46,198 nt of DNA from Clostridiales bacterium (GTDB lineage: Bacteria > Bacillota > Clostridia > Oscillospirales > Oscillospiraceae): contig JALFRA010000028.1 of NCBI GenBank assembly GCA_022785125.1, positions 1-46,198 on the forward strand. The letters are read 5' to 3'. A program made the translations under genes and the position numbers. Under the pieces are notes generated by a model. It was given only the letters and a program-made list of their open reading frames with translations. It was not told where the DNA came from and did not search any database. This document shows, one piece after another, positions 16,185 to 24,271 of this stretch; within the stretch, counting starts at the first letter, position 1, and every line of letters begins with the position of its first letter.

Positions 16185-16559
16185 ATGAGTCTGTTTGGTT
16201 TTAGCAAGAAGAAAGAAGAAAAAGTGCCTGCCTGTGCTTGTCAGTGCGGCTGCCCCACCGCCGAGGTGGATGTTTCCAAAGTTGTGAAAGGAGGGGACAG
16301 CACTGCCAATGACGTGCGCTCCATCAAGGTATTGGGTGCAGGCTGTGCCTCCTGCCATACCCTGCTGGAAAATACAAAAGAAGCTGTGAGGGGTATGGGC
16401 CTTGATGTAGAAGTGGAGTATGTGACCGACATGGCCAAGATTGTCGGCTATGGAGTCATGAGCGTTCCCGCTCTGGTGGTCAATGAGAGGGTGGTCACGA
16501 TGGGCAAGGTTCTGAAAGCAAATGAGGTGGAAAACCTGCTGAGAAAAATCCATATCTGA
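16185..16559 (+). CDS. small thioredoxin-like protein (redox-active disulfide protein type)
   Basis: The 124-residue protein has an N-terminal Cys-rich tail (CACQCGC near residue 11) and a thioredoxin fold with GAGCASCHTL as the CxxC active site, followed by YGVMSVPALVVNERV with the cis-Pro. It resembles the TIGR00412 / MTH895 group. The start at 16185 has GGAGG 8 nt upstream. It follows the permease by 95 bp, and such proteins accompany ArsP-like permeases, perhaps reducing or delivering the substrate. Confidence 0.88.
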   Translation: MSLFGFSKKKEEKVPACACQCGCPTAEVDVSKVVKGGDSTANDVRSIKVLGAGCASCHTLLENTKEAVRGMGLDVEVEYVTDMAKIVGYGVMSVPALVVNERVVTMGKVLKANEVENLLRKIHI

Positions 16560-16863
16560 GCAGAAGGCTTGCCCGTGTATGTATGTGGTTGCAGATTACG
16601 CTGTCAATCACGATAAGTGCGGAGATTGTGCTCCTCGCTGCGGTCGGCCCTCCCAGTGGATAAGCCATGGCTGGCACACAAAAATGGGATAGATGCCATA
16701 AGATGCAAAAACTATGCAGCTGGAATATTGTTTTCTATTAAAAACGGCATAAAATAGAAATGGATCCGTAAAAGCTGTATGGATTTGGAGCAGCAAAGGA
16801 GGTTTCGGCATACTTGCCTGAGCGGTCGGGAAGGCTTAAAGCATCTGTCGGAATCCGTTCAAC
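16560..16863. other. gap with weak coding signal
   Basis: About 300 bp between the thioredoxin and the next small gene. It contains only the cysteine-rich mini-ORF at 16579-16692. The rest shows no strong hairpin or gene. Confidence 0.5.
16579..16692 (+). CDS. possible 37-residue cysteine-rich ORF
   Basis: The frame beginning MYVVADYAVNHDKCGDCAPRC carries a CxxCxxxC cluster reminiscent of the start of an iron-sulfur or metal-binding protein. The C-terminal half is not family-like. It begins 20 bp after the thioredoxin gene but has no good ribosome site. It could be a decayed ferredoxin-like gene or chance. Confidence 0.25.
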   Translation: MYVVADYAVNHDKCGDCAPRCGRPSQWISHGWHTKMG

Positions 16864-16878
16864 ATGGGAGGAATCGAA

Positions 16879-17238
16879 GTGACCAACGAAGAAATTATGA
16901 AGGTTGTAAAACCGGCAATTTGTGCCCAACTCAAAAGCCCGGCATCGGCGCAGTTCCCAGTTGATATGATATCCATCGTGGGAGATGAGACAAGAGGATA
17001 CCATATAGCCGGTTTTGTAGACTCCCAGAATAGTTATGGGGCTATGATCAGAAATGACTTTACCGCCGATGTCGTGATCGAAAATGGATTCCCTGTCGTA
17101 AAAGCATCCACTGTGGCAGTTAAAGCCAACAAAGCGAGGGCGAAGGAGTTCGGGCTCAACTATCTGGCTATTACCATTTTTACGATTGCAGGGGGAGCCT
17201 TGCTGTATTTTATCATTTCCATGATGGTTGGACTATAA
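16879..17238 (+). CDS. small tail-anchored membrane protein of unknown function
   Basis: The 119-residue protein is probably initiated at GTG 16879, because GGGAGG lies 7 nt upstream. An ATG at 16864 overlaps that site. The soluble part contains SPASAQFP and GFVDSQNSYGAMIRNDF, a pattern often seen after zinc-ribbon or host-interaction domains in short Firmicute proteins. A single C-terminal membrane helix (LAITIFTIAGGALLYFIISM) ends the protein. It is 14 bp before the zinc-ribbon gene, so they form an operon. Confidence 0.6.
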   Translation: MTNEEIMKVVKPAICAQLKSPASAQFPVDMISIVGDETRGYHIAGFVDSQNSYGAMIRNDFTADVVIENGFPVVKASTVAVKANKARAKEFGLNYLAITIFTIAGGALLYFIISMMVGL

Positions 17239-17252
17239 GATAAGGGGGACTC

Positions 17253-17666
17253 ATGATGGCGTTTAAGAGGATGGAAGGCTTTGCGGGAAGTGTTCCTCAG
17301 GGATTTATTGACCGCAATGTTCAGACTTGTCCCCTGTGTGGAACGTCGGTTCCCCACTGGAGCATTGATCAGAAAATGCAGATGAAGTTGGAAGGGAATC
17401 TATACCTGTTCAAATGTGAACAGTGTGGCTGCATCCTCAGCTCCCCTGTTCCTGATGTAACCGGCTTTAACAAGACGATGCTTACGACGACCGGACTGCT
17501 GAAAAAGCTTTCTGGCAAGAAAAACGGAGTCATTTACATAAAGGTGCAGGATGCCGGCAGCAGCGGGATGACGGAATGTGTTGGCAAGGAGTATACGCTG
17601 CAGGAAATCAACCAAATGGCCGCAGAGAAAGGGAATGGCGGACAAGCGGAGCAGAAGTTTTATTAA
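17253..17666 (+). CDS. zinc-ribbon protein of unknown function
   Basis: The 137-residue protein has two CxxC pairs (CPLCG near residue 27 and CEQCG near 56) that would bind one zinc. The C-terminal part contains a GKEYTLQEINQMAAEKG helix and no membrane segment. I do not recognise the family. It shares an operon with the tail-anchored protein upstream and ends at a strong terminator. Confidence 0.65.
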   Translation: MMAFKRMEGFAGSVPQGFIDRNVQTCPLCGTSVPHWSIDQKMQMKLEGNLYLFKCEQCGCILSSPVPDVTGFNKTMLTTTGLLKKLSGKKNGVIYIKVQDAGSSGMTECVGKEYTLQEINQMAAEKGNGGQAEQKFY

Positions 17667-17671
17667 AACGG

Positions 17672-17715
17672 AAAGAGAAAGCCTTGAAACTACAGTTTCA
17701 AGGCTTTCTCTTTTT
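17672..17715 (+). terminator. strong terminator, convergent junction
   Basis: A perfect 19-bp stem (GAGAAAGCCTTGAAAC arm, TACA loop) is flanked by A- and T-rich tracts. It separates the plus-strand zinc-ribbon unit from the end of the minus-strand redox operon. Confidence 0.88.
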
Positions 17716-17743
17716 AAACGTGAAGGCAAGGAAGCTTGCGGGG

Positions 17744-18181
17744 TCACAGGAACAGGCTGCTGCAGCCCTGAACCGCCAGGAACAGGACTCCGGCAGAGAG
17801 CAGGGGAGCGATCTTGCTTGCTGGTCCGGAGGCCAGACGCTGACAGATGGCGGTAAACAGGAAGGTCAGCACCATAAACGCAGCCCAGCTTACCAGGGCA
17901 AACCGGAGCAGCTCCTGACCGGACATCAGACCCGCCGCCAGAGGCAGCAGAACGAACGTCAGTGCGCTGAGCAGCGCTGTCACAGGCCAGCTGCGACGCT
18001 CCACCGGCTTCCCGGAATAATACTCCAGGATCAGGGCCACCAGGGAGATCCCGCTGACCAGCATCAGATCCAGCTGAGGAAGAATGGCGGCGGGAGAATA
18101 GGCCTGCACTGCCAGGTAGCCCAGAAATACCAGGCCTGCCACCAAAGCCAGGAAGGTATTCAGACGATAGGTATTTTTCAT
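17744..18181 (-). CDS. four-helix membrane protein at the end of the Rnf-like operon
   Basis: The 145-residue protein has about four membrane segments (around residues 8-27, 34-50, 70-90, 95-120) and a short hydrophobic C-terminus. It is too short and too dissimilar to be RnfA or RnfE (about 190-230 residues, six helices). I do not recognise the family. The start at 18181 has GGGGAGG 8 nt upstream. It follows the RnfG gene by 4 bp and may be an accessory or replacement subunit of the membrane complex. Confidence 0.65.
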   Translation of the reverse strand: MKNTYRLNTFLALVAGLVFLGYLAVQAYSPAAILPQLDLMLVSGISLVALILEYYSGKPVERRSWPVTALLSALTFVLLPLAAGLMSGQELLRFALVSWAAFMVLTFLFTAICQRLASGPASKIAPLLSAGVLFLAVQGCSSLFL

Positions 18182-18185
18182 CACA

Positions 18186-18725
18186 TCAACCTCCCCATTC
18201 GGTGGCGCTGGAGCCAATATCCGCGCCGGTTACAAAGGCACTGGCTGAGGTAACAGCCTTGGCCACCCCCTTGGAGGTAACGGTGGCGCCGGTGAGGGCG
18301 TCCACATTTTCGCCTACGGTAAAGGTGGTGCCATTCCAGAGGAACTGAGACAGGAAGGATACGTCGGAGAGGGCCTCCATGCCAAGCCCGTAGGTCTCCT
18401 GCATATCCCGCACCACCAGACCGGCAATGGTGCCGTCCAGATTGACGCCTACCAGCATGGTGATATCGCCGGCATATCCGGCGGTGACCGTTTCGATCAC
18501 ATAGCCGTTATCCGCCTTGTAGACCGCGGAGATAGCCTCGTCCTCGCCGGTGTACTCTTCCTGGACAAAGGACTCTGCGCCGGGCAGAAGGGTGGAGAGG
18601 ATGGACTGCAGCTCCTGCTCCTTGTTTTCCTGAGCAATGGGGGAGAGCACGGTGGTGCCCAGGAACAAAACCAGGGCGGCGATGAGAAGGGCAGCCACAG
18701 GCTGGATCAACTGTTTTATGTTCAC
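18186..18725 (-). CDS. rnfG: RnfG-like FMN-binding electron transport subunit
   Basis: The 179-residue protein has an N-terminal membrane anchor (PVAALLIAALVLFLGTTVL) followed by an extracytoplasmic FMN-binding domain. The motif DALTGATVTSKGV (residues 142-154) is the SGAT-type site where ApbE attaches FMN to Thr. The gene starts at GTG 18725 with GGAGG 9 nt upstream. It overlaps the RnfD stop by 4 bp. RnfG carries electrons on the outer face in Rnf complexes. The flavinylation enzyme is encoded three genes upstream. Confidence 0.9.
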   Translation of the reverse strand: MNIKQLIQPVAALLIAALVLFLGTTVLSPIAQENKEQELQSILSTLLPGAESFVQEEYTGEDEAISAVYKADNGYVIETVTAGYAGDITMLVGVNLDGTIAGLVVRDMQETYGLGMEALSDVSFLSQFLWNGTTFTVGENVDALTGATVTSKGVAKAVTSASAFVTGADIGSSATEWGG

Positions 18726-19696
18726 TGTACGCCGCCTCCTTTCACAGTGCCAAAGCGCTTGGGGGGTGTGAGCCGGTCCAGGCTCCAGGCACAGGCGTTC
18801 ATCAGCAGGATGGCATAGGTGACCCCTTCCGGGAAAAGTCCGTAGCAGCGGAAGCAGACGGTGAGTACGCCGCATCCCACGCCGTAGATCAGCTGGCCCT
18901 TGGGGGTAACAGGGGAGGTGGCATAGTCCGTGGCCATAAAGAAGGCGCCCAGCAGCACGCCGCCGCCCATCAGGCTGTAGAGCATCCACAGGACGGGATC
19001 CTGGCCTTTGGAGAAGATCAGGGTAAGCAGTGCCACAGCGCCCAGGTAGGCCGCCGGAATGCGCCAGGAGATCACCTTACGGAGCAGCAGGTATCCGCCG
19101 CCCAGCAGCAGGGCCAGGGCGGACACCTCGCCGATACAGCCGCCCATATTTCCCAGAAATACATCCAGCAGGGACTCCGTAGGCAGCGCGGGCATCTGCA
19201 TATGGTGCAGAGGAGTGGCGGAGGATACGATGTCCACTGAGACCGACAGCGGGTCCAGGGCGGTACCAGGCGCCGCATAGCGGACCATCCAGCTGGGCCA
19301 GAACAGGACCAGGAAAGCCCGGGCAGCCAGGGCAGGGTTAAAGATGTTCTGTCCCAGACCGCCGATCAGCCCCTTGACCACCACAATGGCAAAGACACCG
19401 CCCAGAGCCGCCAGCCAGTAGGGGGCGGAGGCGGGGAGGGTCATAGCCAGCAGAACGCCGGTCACCGCTGCGGACAGGTCCGGCAGGGTGTTGCTCTGCC
19501 GGGTGACCATGCGGTAGAGCCACTCGGAGAGCAGGCAGGCCAGCACAGTGACCGCGGTAAGGACCAGGGCTCTGATACCAAAGAACCACACACCGGCCAC
19601 AAGGGCGGGAATCAGCGCGATCAGCACCGCGCCCATCAGACGGCTGGTACGGGACCCGCTGTGAATGTGGGGAGAGGATGTTACAAGCAGTTTCAT
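18722..19696 (-). CDS. rnfD: RnfD-like membrane subunit
   Basis: The 324-residue protein has about nine to ten membrane segments. It shows the family features GLGQNIFNPALAARAFLV near residue 114 and SSATPLHHM with Thr161, the expected site for covalent FMN. Length is normal for RnfD/NqrB. The ATG overlaps the RnfC stop by 4 nt (ATGA) and has GGAGG upstream. RnfD conducts electrons and, in complete complexes, takes part in ion pumping with RnfA and RnfE, which are not encoded here. Confidence 0.92.
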   Translation of the reverse strand: MKLLVTSSPHIHSGSRTSRLMGAVLIALIPALVAGVWFFGIRALVLTAVTVLACLLSEWLYRMVTRQSNTLPDLSAAVTGVLLAMTLPASAPYWLAALGGVFAIVVVKGLIGGLGQNIFNPALAARAFLVLFWPSWMVRYAAPGTALDPLSVSVDIVSSATPLHHMQMPALPTESLLDVFLGNMGGCIGEVSALALLLGGGYLLLRKVISWRIPAAYLGAVALLTLIFSKGQDPVLWMLYSLMGGGVLLGAFFMATDYATSPVTPKGQLIYGVGCGVLTVCFRCYGLFPEGVTYAILLMNACAWSLDRLTPPKRFGTVKGGGVQ

Positions 19697-21000
19697 GCTT
19701 TCTTTGCCTCCTTCAGCTGCTGTTTGCCCGCACGGAACCGCTCCACCAGCGGGAGCTGTGCCGGGCAGGTGTAGCTGCAGCTTCCGCACTCGATACAGTC
19801 CGTCAAATGCAGCTTCTCAAGTTCCTTCCAGTTCCCGGCCTGTTCAAAGCGGTACAGGTACAGCGGCTGCAGGTGCATGGGGCAAACGGACACGCACTTG
19901 GCGCAGCGGATGCAGGTCTGGGTTTTGGTCTGGGGAACTGTGGCTTTCAGGCACAGAATGGCGTTGGTGCCCTTCAGAACCGGCACGGCCAGGTCCTTTT
20001 GGGCAAGGCCCATCATAGGACCGCCGGACAGCACTTTTTGGGTGTCCTCCGCCATGCCGCCGGCAGCGTCAATGGCCTGACCGAAGGTGGCACCAATGCG
20101 GAAAATCATATTCTTGGGCGCCACAGCTCCGTCGCCGGTGACCGTCACAATGCGGCGGGTGACCGGCTTGCCCTCGTATACCGCCTGATAGACGGCGGCA
20201 GCGGTGGCTGCGTTGAACACGGCGCAGCCCACGGCGGCGGGCAGCTTGCCCGGAGGGACCTGCCGGCTGGTTACGGCCTGGATCAGCTGCTTCTCGGCGC
20301 CCTGGGGGTAGCGGGTGGGCAGTACCCGCAATTCGATGGATGAGTCCTTGGGCAGGGCGTCCCTCAGAATGCGGATGGCCTCCTGCTTGTTGTCCTCAAT
20401 GGCGATCACCGTATGCTTGGGTGTGAGGGTATGAATCAGGGTCTCCGTTCCCCGGATCACCTGCTCGGGATAAGTACAGATGAGGGTATCGTCCGCCGTA
20501 ATATACGGCTCGCACTCACAGGCATTGATGATCACATAGTCCACCTGGCCCAGTGCGGAGAAGGCCTTCACGTCTGTGGGGAATGCGGCGCCGCCCATGC
20601 CCACGATGCCTGCATCCCGGATGATGCGGAGGATCTCTTCTCCGGAGAGGTCATGGTGGGCCAGATGGGGCTTTAAGGTGTCGTCCGGTGTATCTGTGTA
20701 GTCATTTTCGATCACCACGGACAGCGCTTCGCTGCCGCCGGGGTGGGGACGGGGCTCCACAGCCACCACTTTGCCTGAGACAGAGGCATGGATGGGGGCG
20801 CAGATCCCTTCCCCGTCGCCGATCTTTTGTCCCATTTTGACCTGATCGCCGACTTTGACCACAGGGGTGCAGGCTGCGCCGATATGCTGGACCATGGGCA
20901 GGACGACCTGCGCCGGCAGGGGTGCGGGAATGGGGGATGCACCCCGGGAGAGAGCTTTATGTCCCTCTGGGTGGATACCACCCCAAAACAATTTTCTCAT
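19693..21000 (-). CDS. rnfC: RnfC-like NADH-binding iron-sulfur subunit
   Basis: In this 435-residue protein, an N-terminal biotinyl-like segment (VVKVGDQVKMGQKIG) precedes a GIVGMGGAAFPTDVK stretch and an FMN/NADH domain with INACECEPYITAD. Two 4Fe-4S motifs CIRCAKCVSVCP and CIECGSCSYTCP lie near residues 365 and 405. These are the hallmarks of RnfC, which accepts or donates electrons to NAD(H). The start at 21000 follows GAGGTGG; longer in-frame starts lie inside apbE. It is 31 bp after apbE. Confidence 0.93.
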   Translation of the reverse strand: MRKLFWGGIHPEGHKALSRGASPIPAPLPAQVVLPMVQHIGAACTPVVKVGDQVKMGQKIGDGEGICAPIHASVSGKVVAVEPRPHPGGSEALSVVIENDYTDTPDDTLKPHLAHHDLSGEEILRIIRDAGIVGMGGAAFPTDVKAFSALGQVDYVIINACECEPYITADDTLICTYPEQVIRGTETLIHTLTPKHTVIAIEDNKQEAIRILRDALPKDSSIELRVLPTRYPQGAEKQLIQAVTSRQVPPGKLPAAVGCAVFNAATAAAVYQAVYEGKPVTRRIVTVTGDGAVAPKNMIFRIGATFGQAIDAAGGMAEDTQKVLSGGPMMGLAQKDLAVPVLKGTNAILCLKATVPQTKTQTCIRCAKCVSVCPMHLQPLYLYRFEQAGNWKELEKLHLTDCIECGSCSYTCPAQLPLVERFRAGKQQLKEAKKA

Positions 21001-21031
21001 TCTTTCCACCTCGATGATATGAGCGCTTTGG

Positions 21032-22066
21032 CTATACGCGGATATACGCCTGAAATCCGGGGCTGTACAGGATGGTTCCGTCCTGACGCACCCACATGGC
21101 CTCTGCCTGGAAGGCGTCCAGCAGGGCCTGTCCCGCCTTCTGGGGCAGGGTAAAAAGGGCGGTGGAGAGGGCGTCCGCCACACCGGAATCCCGACACAGA
21201 ATGGTGACCGAGCGCCAGTGACCGGCAGGATAGTTGGTGTCAGGATCTATGATATGGTGGTATGGAACGCCGTCCACGGTAAAATACCGCTGATAATCTC
21301 CGCTGGTGACCACAGAGACATCTTCCACATAGATGGTATGGAGATATTGATCCGGATCTTCCGGGGCCTGAATGCCCACCACCCACGGATGGCCGCTTTC
21401 CGGCTTTGGGCCGGTGGGACAGACATTTCCGCCCACGCTGATGAGCAATCCAGAGGGGGTGTTCCGGCAGACCTGCTCCACCGCATAGCCTTTGGCAATG
21501 GCGCCAACATCCAGTTTGACCTCCGGGTCAGACAGGAAAACGGTGCGTTTTTCCACGTCGATCTGGATGCTGTCGAGATCCGTGTGGGCTGCGGCCTGTT
21601 CCAGGGCAGCCTGGTCCGGCAGTGCCGCCCGGCTGGGGTCGGCTATGCCGGTTTCCCGGGCATCATGCCACAGGCGGAGTACGCTGCCCATGGCGATGTT
21701 GACCCTGCCTTCTGTCTGGGTATACAGCTCCTTGCTGAACAACAGCAGGTCAATGATCCGCTGATCCACCTTGATGGGGTGTTCCCAGCCGTGATCGTTG
21801 ATGGTCTTGATGTTGTTGATTCCCTCGTACTCGTTGTAAATGTCATAGAGCTGATGATATTCCAGCAGTTCATCATGGAAGGCCTGGGCCGTGTCGGTAA
21901 AGGCCTCCTCGGTTTCGGCATATCCCACGATGGTGGTGACGGTATCAAACAGGGTCAGAAATGTGGCCTCATAGCGGTTCAGTCCAGTGTCGTCAGACTT
22001 TGCGGGGGCTGCTGCGCACCCGCAGAGCAGAACCAGCAGGAGGATCAAAGTGGCCGTTCGCTTCAT
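21032..22066 (-). CDS. apbE: FAD:protein FMN transferase lipoprotein
   Basis: The 344-residue protein has a lipoprotein signal (LLLVLLCGC near residue 17). ApbE features include FDTVTTIVGYA, a helical YDIYNEYEGINNIKTIN segment, LDVGAIAKGYAVEQV and ISVGGNVCPTG, and the C-terminal TSGDYQRYF with HHIIDPDTNYPA. ApbE uses FAD to attach FMN covalently to Thr in extracytoplasmic proteins. The RnfD and RnfG subunits in this operon are its evident targets. The start at 22066 has AGAGG; a second in-frame Met is 18 nt upstream. Confidence 0.93.
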   Translation of the reverse strand: MKRTATLILLLVLLCGCAAAPAKSDDTGLNRYEATFLTLFDTVTTIVGYAETEEAFTDTAQAFHDELLEYHQLYDIYNEYEGINNIKTINDHGWEHPIKVDQRIIDLLLFSKELYTQTEGRVNIAMGSVLRLWHDARETGIADPSRAALPDQAALEQAAAHTDLDSIQIDVEKRTVFLSDPEVKLDVGAIAKGYAVEQVCRNTPSGLLISVGGNVCPTGPKPESGHPWVVGIQAPEDPDQYLHTIYVEDVSVVTSGDYQRYFTVDGVPYHHIIDPDTNYPAGHWRSVTILCRDSGVADALSTALFTLPQKAGQALLDAFQAEAMWVRQDGTILYSPGFQAYIRV

Positions 22067-22120
22067 ATAACCTCTACTTTCCAAATGACAGGGGTATCAA
22101 GCTGCTGCCTGAAGAAAAAC

Positions 22121-23194
22121 TCAGGCGGCGGCTTTTGCAATCAGGGCCTGGAACTCCCCGATGGCGATGGTGACCGAGGCGGCCAGGTCTGCGTCGGCGG
22201 CAGCGCCCTTTTCGGTCACGGCGATCCCCGCCACCTGGTTCAGGGTCTTGCCGGTCACATACGCGCAGAAGGCAGCCACCTGCTCATTCCATTCCTTGCC
22301 GATGGGGCTGATCTGGCCCATGCCGTAGTTGTCGCCCAGCTCATTTTTGGTGGGCGGCGCCGCGGTCAGGTCGGTGGTGATCACGCCGGCAGCATCAAAG
22401 TCCACATTGGCCTGGACAGCGTCGATGTAGCAGCTGGTGATCACGTCGCCGCTCAGGGTAACGGCGGCCACAGTGGCGGAGGTCTGGACCTGGCCGGGCT
22501 CCTCAGCGGTGGCGCTCTTGCTGTTGGCAATGTTGGTGGAGGTGGTCAGAACCAGACGATCTCCCTGCATGGCGCCAAGATGAGTGGCGTTGGAAACCGC
22601 CTGCTCAATGGCGTCCAGATAGCCGGCGATGGAGACGGTAACGGAGGCGGCCAGATCCGCGTCGGAGGCCTTGCCCTCCTCGGTCACGGCGATGCCCTTG
22701 ATCTCCTCCACCGTCTTGCCCTCTACGTAATCGGCCAGAGCCTGAACCTGTTCGTTCCACTCCTTGCCGATGGAACTGACCTGGCCCATACCGTAATTGC
22801 TGCCCAGCTCGTTTTTGGAGGGCACCTGGGCGGTCAGGTCGGCAGTCAGGGTTCCGGTGGCGTCAAAGGAGGCCTTTGCCTGGATGGAGTCGATCACGCA
22901 GGAGTCGATGACCCCTTCGTCGGTCACAGTGACCGCCACCAGTTCGACGTTGGCCTGGCTGTATCCATCCTCGCCGTCGGCGGCATTTTTGCTGCTGGAC
23001 AAGCTGGTGCCCAGATAGAGGCCGGTTTTGACCGCGGCATCCGATGTACCTTGCGTGTGTTCCGGAACCGGTTCGGTGACGGCGGGCGCAGATTCCTCAG
23101 GCTGGGGGACAGCCACCACCGCCGTGCTGCCGCAGGCGGACAGTGCGCCCATGGTCAGCGTACCGGACAGGATCAGTGCAAGCAGTTTCTTCAT
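22121..23194 (-). CDS. lipoprotein with two tandem homologous domains
   Basis: The 357-residue protein has a lipobox LSACGS near residue 19. A low-complexity linker is followed by two copies of a domain of about 130 residues, each with DSCVIDS/TSCYIDA, F-DA-G, TKNELG-NYGMGQ, S-IGKEWNEQV and AVTE-G---DADLAASVT blocks. No SGAT-type flavinylation motif is visible, so it is not a standard ApbE target. I have seen similar proteins near Rnf and ApbE genes in Clostridia, but the function is unknown. The position in the operon suggests an outer-face partner of the electron-transfer complex or a ligand-binding sensor. Confidence 0.75.
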   Translation of the reverse strand: MKKLLALILSGTLTMGALSACGSTAVVAVPQPEESAPAVTEPVPEHTQGTSDAAVKTGLYLGTSLSSSKNAADGEDGYSQANVELVAVTVTDEGVIDSCVIDSIQAKASFDATGTLTADLTAQVPSKNELGSNYGMGQVSSIGKEWNEQVQALADYVEGKTVEEIKGIAVTEEGKASDADLAASVTVSIAGYLDAIEQAVSNATHLGAMQGDRLVLTTSTNIANSKSATAEEPGQVQTSATVAAVTLSGDVITSCYIDAVQANVDFDAAGVITTDLTAAPPTKNELGDNYGMGQISPIGKEWNEQVAAFCAYVTGKTLNQVAGIAVTEKGAAADADLAASVTIAIGEFQALIAKAAA

Positions 23195-23211
23195 TTGTGG
23201 TACCTCCTGAA

Positions 23212-23541
23212 TTATGATTCGGTGTGATGTATCTGCTTCATTTCAAAGTGAATGAGAAATGATAACAGCGCACGCAAAAGGATGACCGCCCCCAATACCA
23301 TCAGCTCATTGAGCTCATGCACCAGGACGGTTTTCAAGATCTCGGCGGCCATTTTGAATTCCAGACTGATGGCCAGCCCGTTGGCCAGGGCAAACTTGAC
23401 GTCTGACCCGGAGTGGGTGATAAGCCCTTTCAGGTAACGGATAAACGCGCCGGTGGCCGAGACGACCACTACGAAGATGCCCATGATCTCCAGAATTGCG
23501 ATGATGGTGGGCAGTGCGGTTTCAATCAAATTCTCCAGCAT
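23212..23541 (-). CDS. DUF1622 family membrane protein
   Basis: The 109-residue protein has three hydrophobic segments (TIIAILEIMGIFVVVVSATGAFI; LANGLAISLEFKMAAEILKTVL; LMVLGAVILLRALLSFLIHFEM). The overall pattern is that of DUF1622, a small membrane family of unknown function. GGAGG sits 7 nt before the ATG. It lies between the cytidylate-kinase-like gene and the lipoprotein gene with short gaps, so it is part of the redox operon. Confidence 0.8.
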   Translation of the reverse strand: MLENLIETALPTIIAILEIMGIFVVVVSATGAFIRYLKGLITHSGSDVKFALANGLAISLEFKMAAEILKTVLVHELNELMVLGAVILLRALLSFLIHFEMKQIHHTES

Positions 23542-23689
23542 AGGAAACCTCCATGTTTGATACCAAGGGCAGCTGCGCCGCGATCAGGTCCTGACCGGTC
23601 TGGTGGGCCGCGGCGATGGGAACCAGGCATACGGCCGGAACATCATCCCGGCACAGAGCCGGTCGAACTGTTTTGCGTGTTTCTCTCAT
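23522..23689 (-). CDS. possible 55-residue protein in the redox operon
   Basis: The ATG follows the stop of the cytidylate-kinase-like gene by 1 nt (TGAAATG), with AGAGG 8 nt upstream. The frame overlaps the start of the DUF1622 gene by 20 bp. The product (starting MRETRKTVRPALCRDDVPAV) has no known features. Tight packing argues for translation, but composition gives no support. Confidence 0.35.
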   Translation of the reverse strand: MRETRKTVRPALCRDDVPAVCLVPIAAAHQTGQDLIAAQLPLVSNMEVSYAGEFD

Positions 23690-23690
23690 T

Positions 23691-24176
23691 TCACTGGCCT
23701 CTGCGTTTACGCATGACATTCAGCGCCACAAACTGGCCCAGCAATTCCACGGTACCGGCTGTCCCCAAAAGGCTGCTGTTGACCGTCAGATCGTACCGGT
23801 CCAGATTGGCCCATTTTTCTCCGGTGTAGAATCCGTACAGCCGGGACCGCTCCCGGTCCTGATAGAGGGCCTCGCGCTGGGCCTGTTCTCTGGAGAGGTG
23901 ATGCTCCGCCATGATCCGCTGGAGGCGATGCTCCATGTCACAGTGGATAAAGATACGCATGAGGCCTTCCCGCCCAGCCAGTGCATGGTCGGCGCAAAAA
24001 CCCACCATGACGCATGGACCGGTATCGGCCAGCAGAAGGATCTCTTCCCGCCAGTCCCCGGTTTGTGTGTGGGGCAGGGCGTCCACGTTGTAGTAGGGAA
24101 TATCCAGATGTTTGGCCAGCCGCTGGCCGATCTCCCGGCCGCCGCTGCCGTACTTTCGTGCGATCGTTATAATCAT
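23691..24176 (-). CDS. cytidylate kinase-like family protein (short)
   Basis: The 161-residue protein has an N-terminal P-loop variant ARKYGSGGREIGQRLA, characteristic of the cytidylate-kinase-like family in Firmicutes. Its later motif reads VMVGFCADHAL, where the relative at 33800 has VIVGRCADYIL, so the conserved Arg is replaced by Phe. It lacks about 35 residues between the two motifs relative to that paralogue. It is the first gene of the redox operon. The true substrate is unknown; canonical CMP kinase activity is doubtful. Confidence 0.8.
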   Translation of the reverse strand: MIITIARKYGSGGREIGQRLAKHLDIPYYNVDALPHTQTGDWREEILLLADTGPCVMVGFCADHALAGREGLMRIFIHCDMEHRLQRIMAEHHLSREQAQREALYQDRERSRLYGFYTGEKWANLDRYDLTVNSSLLGTAGTVELLGQFVALNVMRKRRGQ

Positions 24177-24215
24177 CTGACTGCTCCACTTCGTGACAAG
24201 AATGAGTTTGTCAAA

Positions 24216-24224
24216 ATTATAACA
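24216..24224 (-). promoter_or_regulatory. extended -10 promoter of the redox operon
   Basis: On the minus strand the sequence TGTTATAAT is an extended -10 (TG-N-TATAAT), about 40 bp before the first gene. No good -35 is visible, which is compatible with extended -10 promoters. Confidence 0.45.
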
Positions 24225-24271
24225 ATCCCTGCTTAATGGGGAATTACTGTACCCTTAATATTTGTTAAGGA

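Noticed and set aside
21218-23227. A 669-codon plus-strand frame opposite apbE and the lipoprotein
   Set aside because: The repeat pattern mirrors the tandem domains of the lipoprotein, so it is an antisense shadow.
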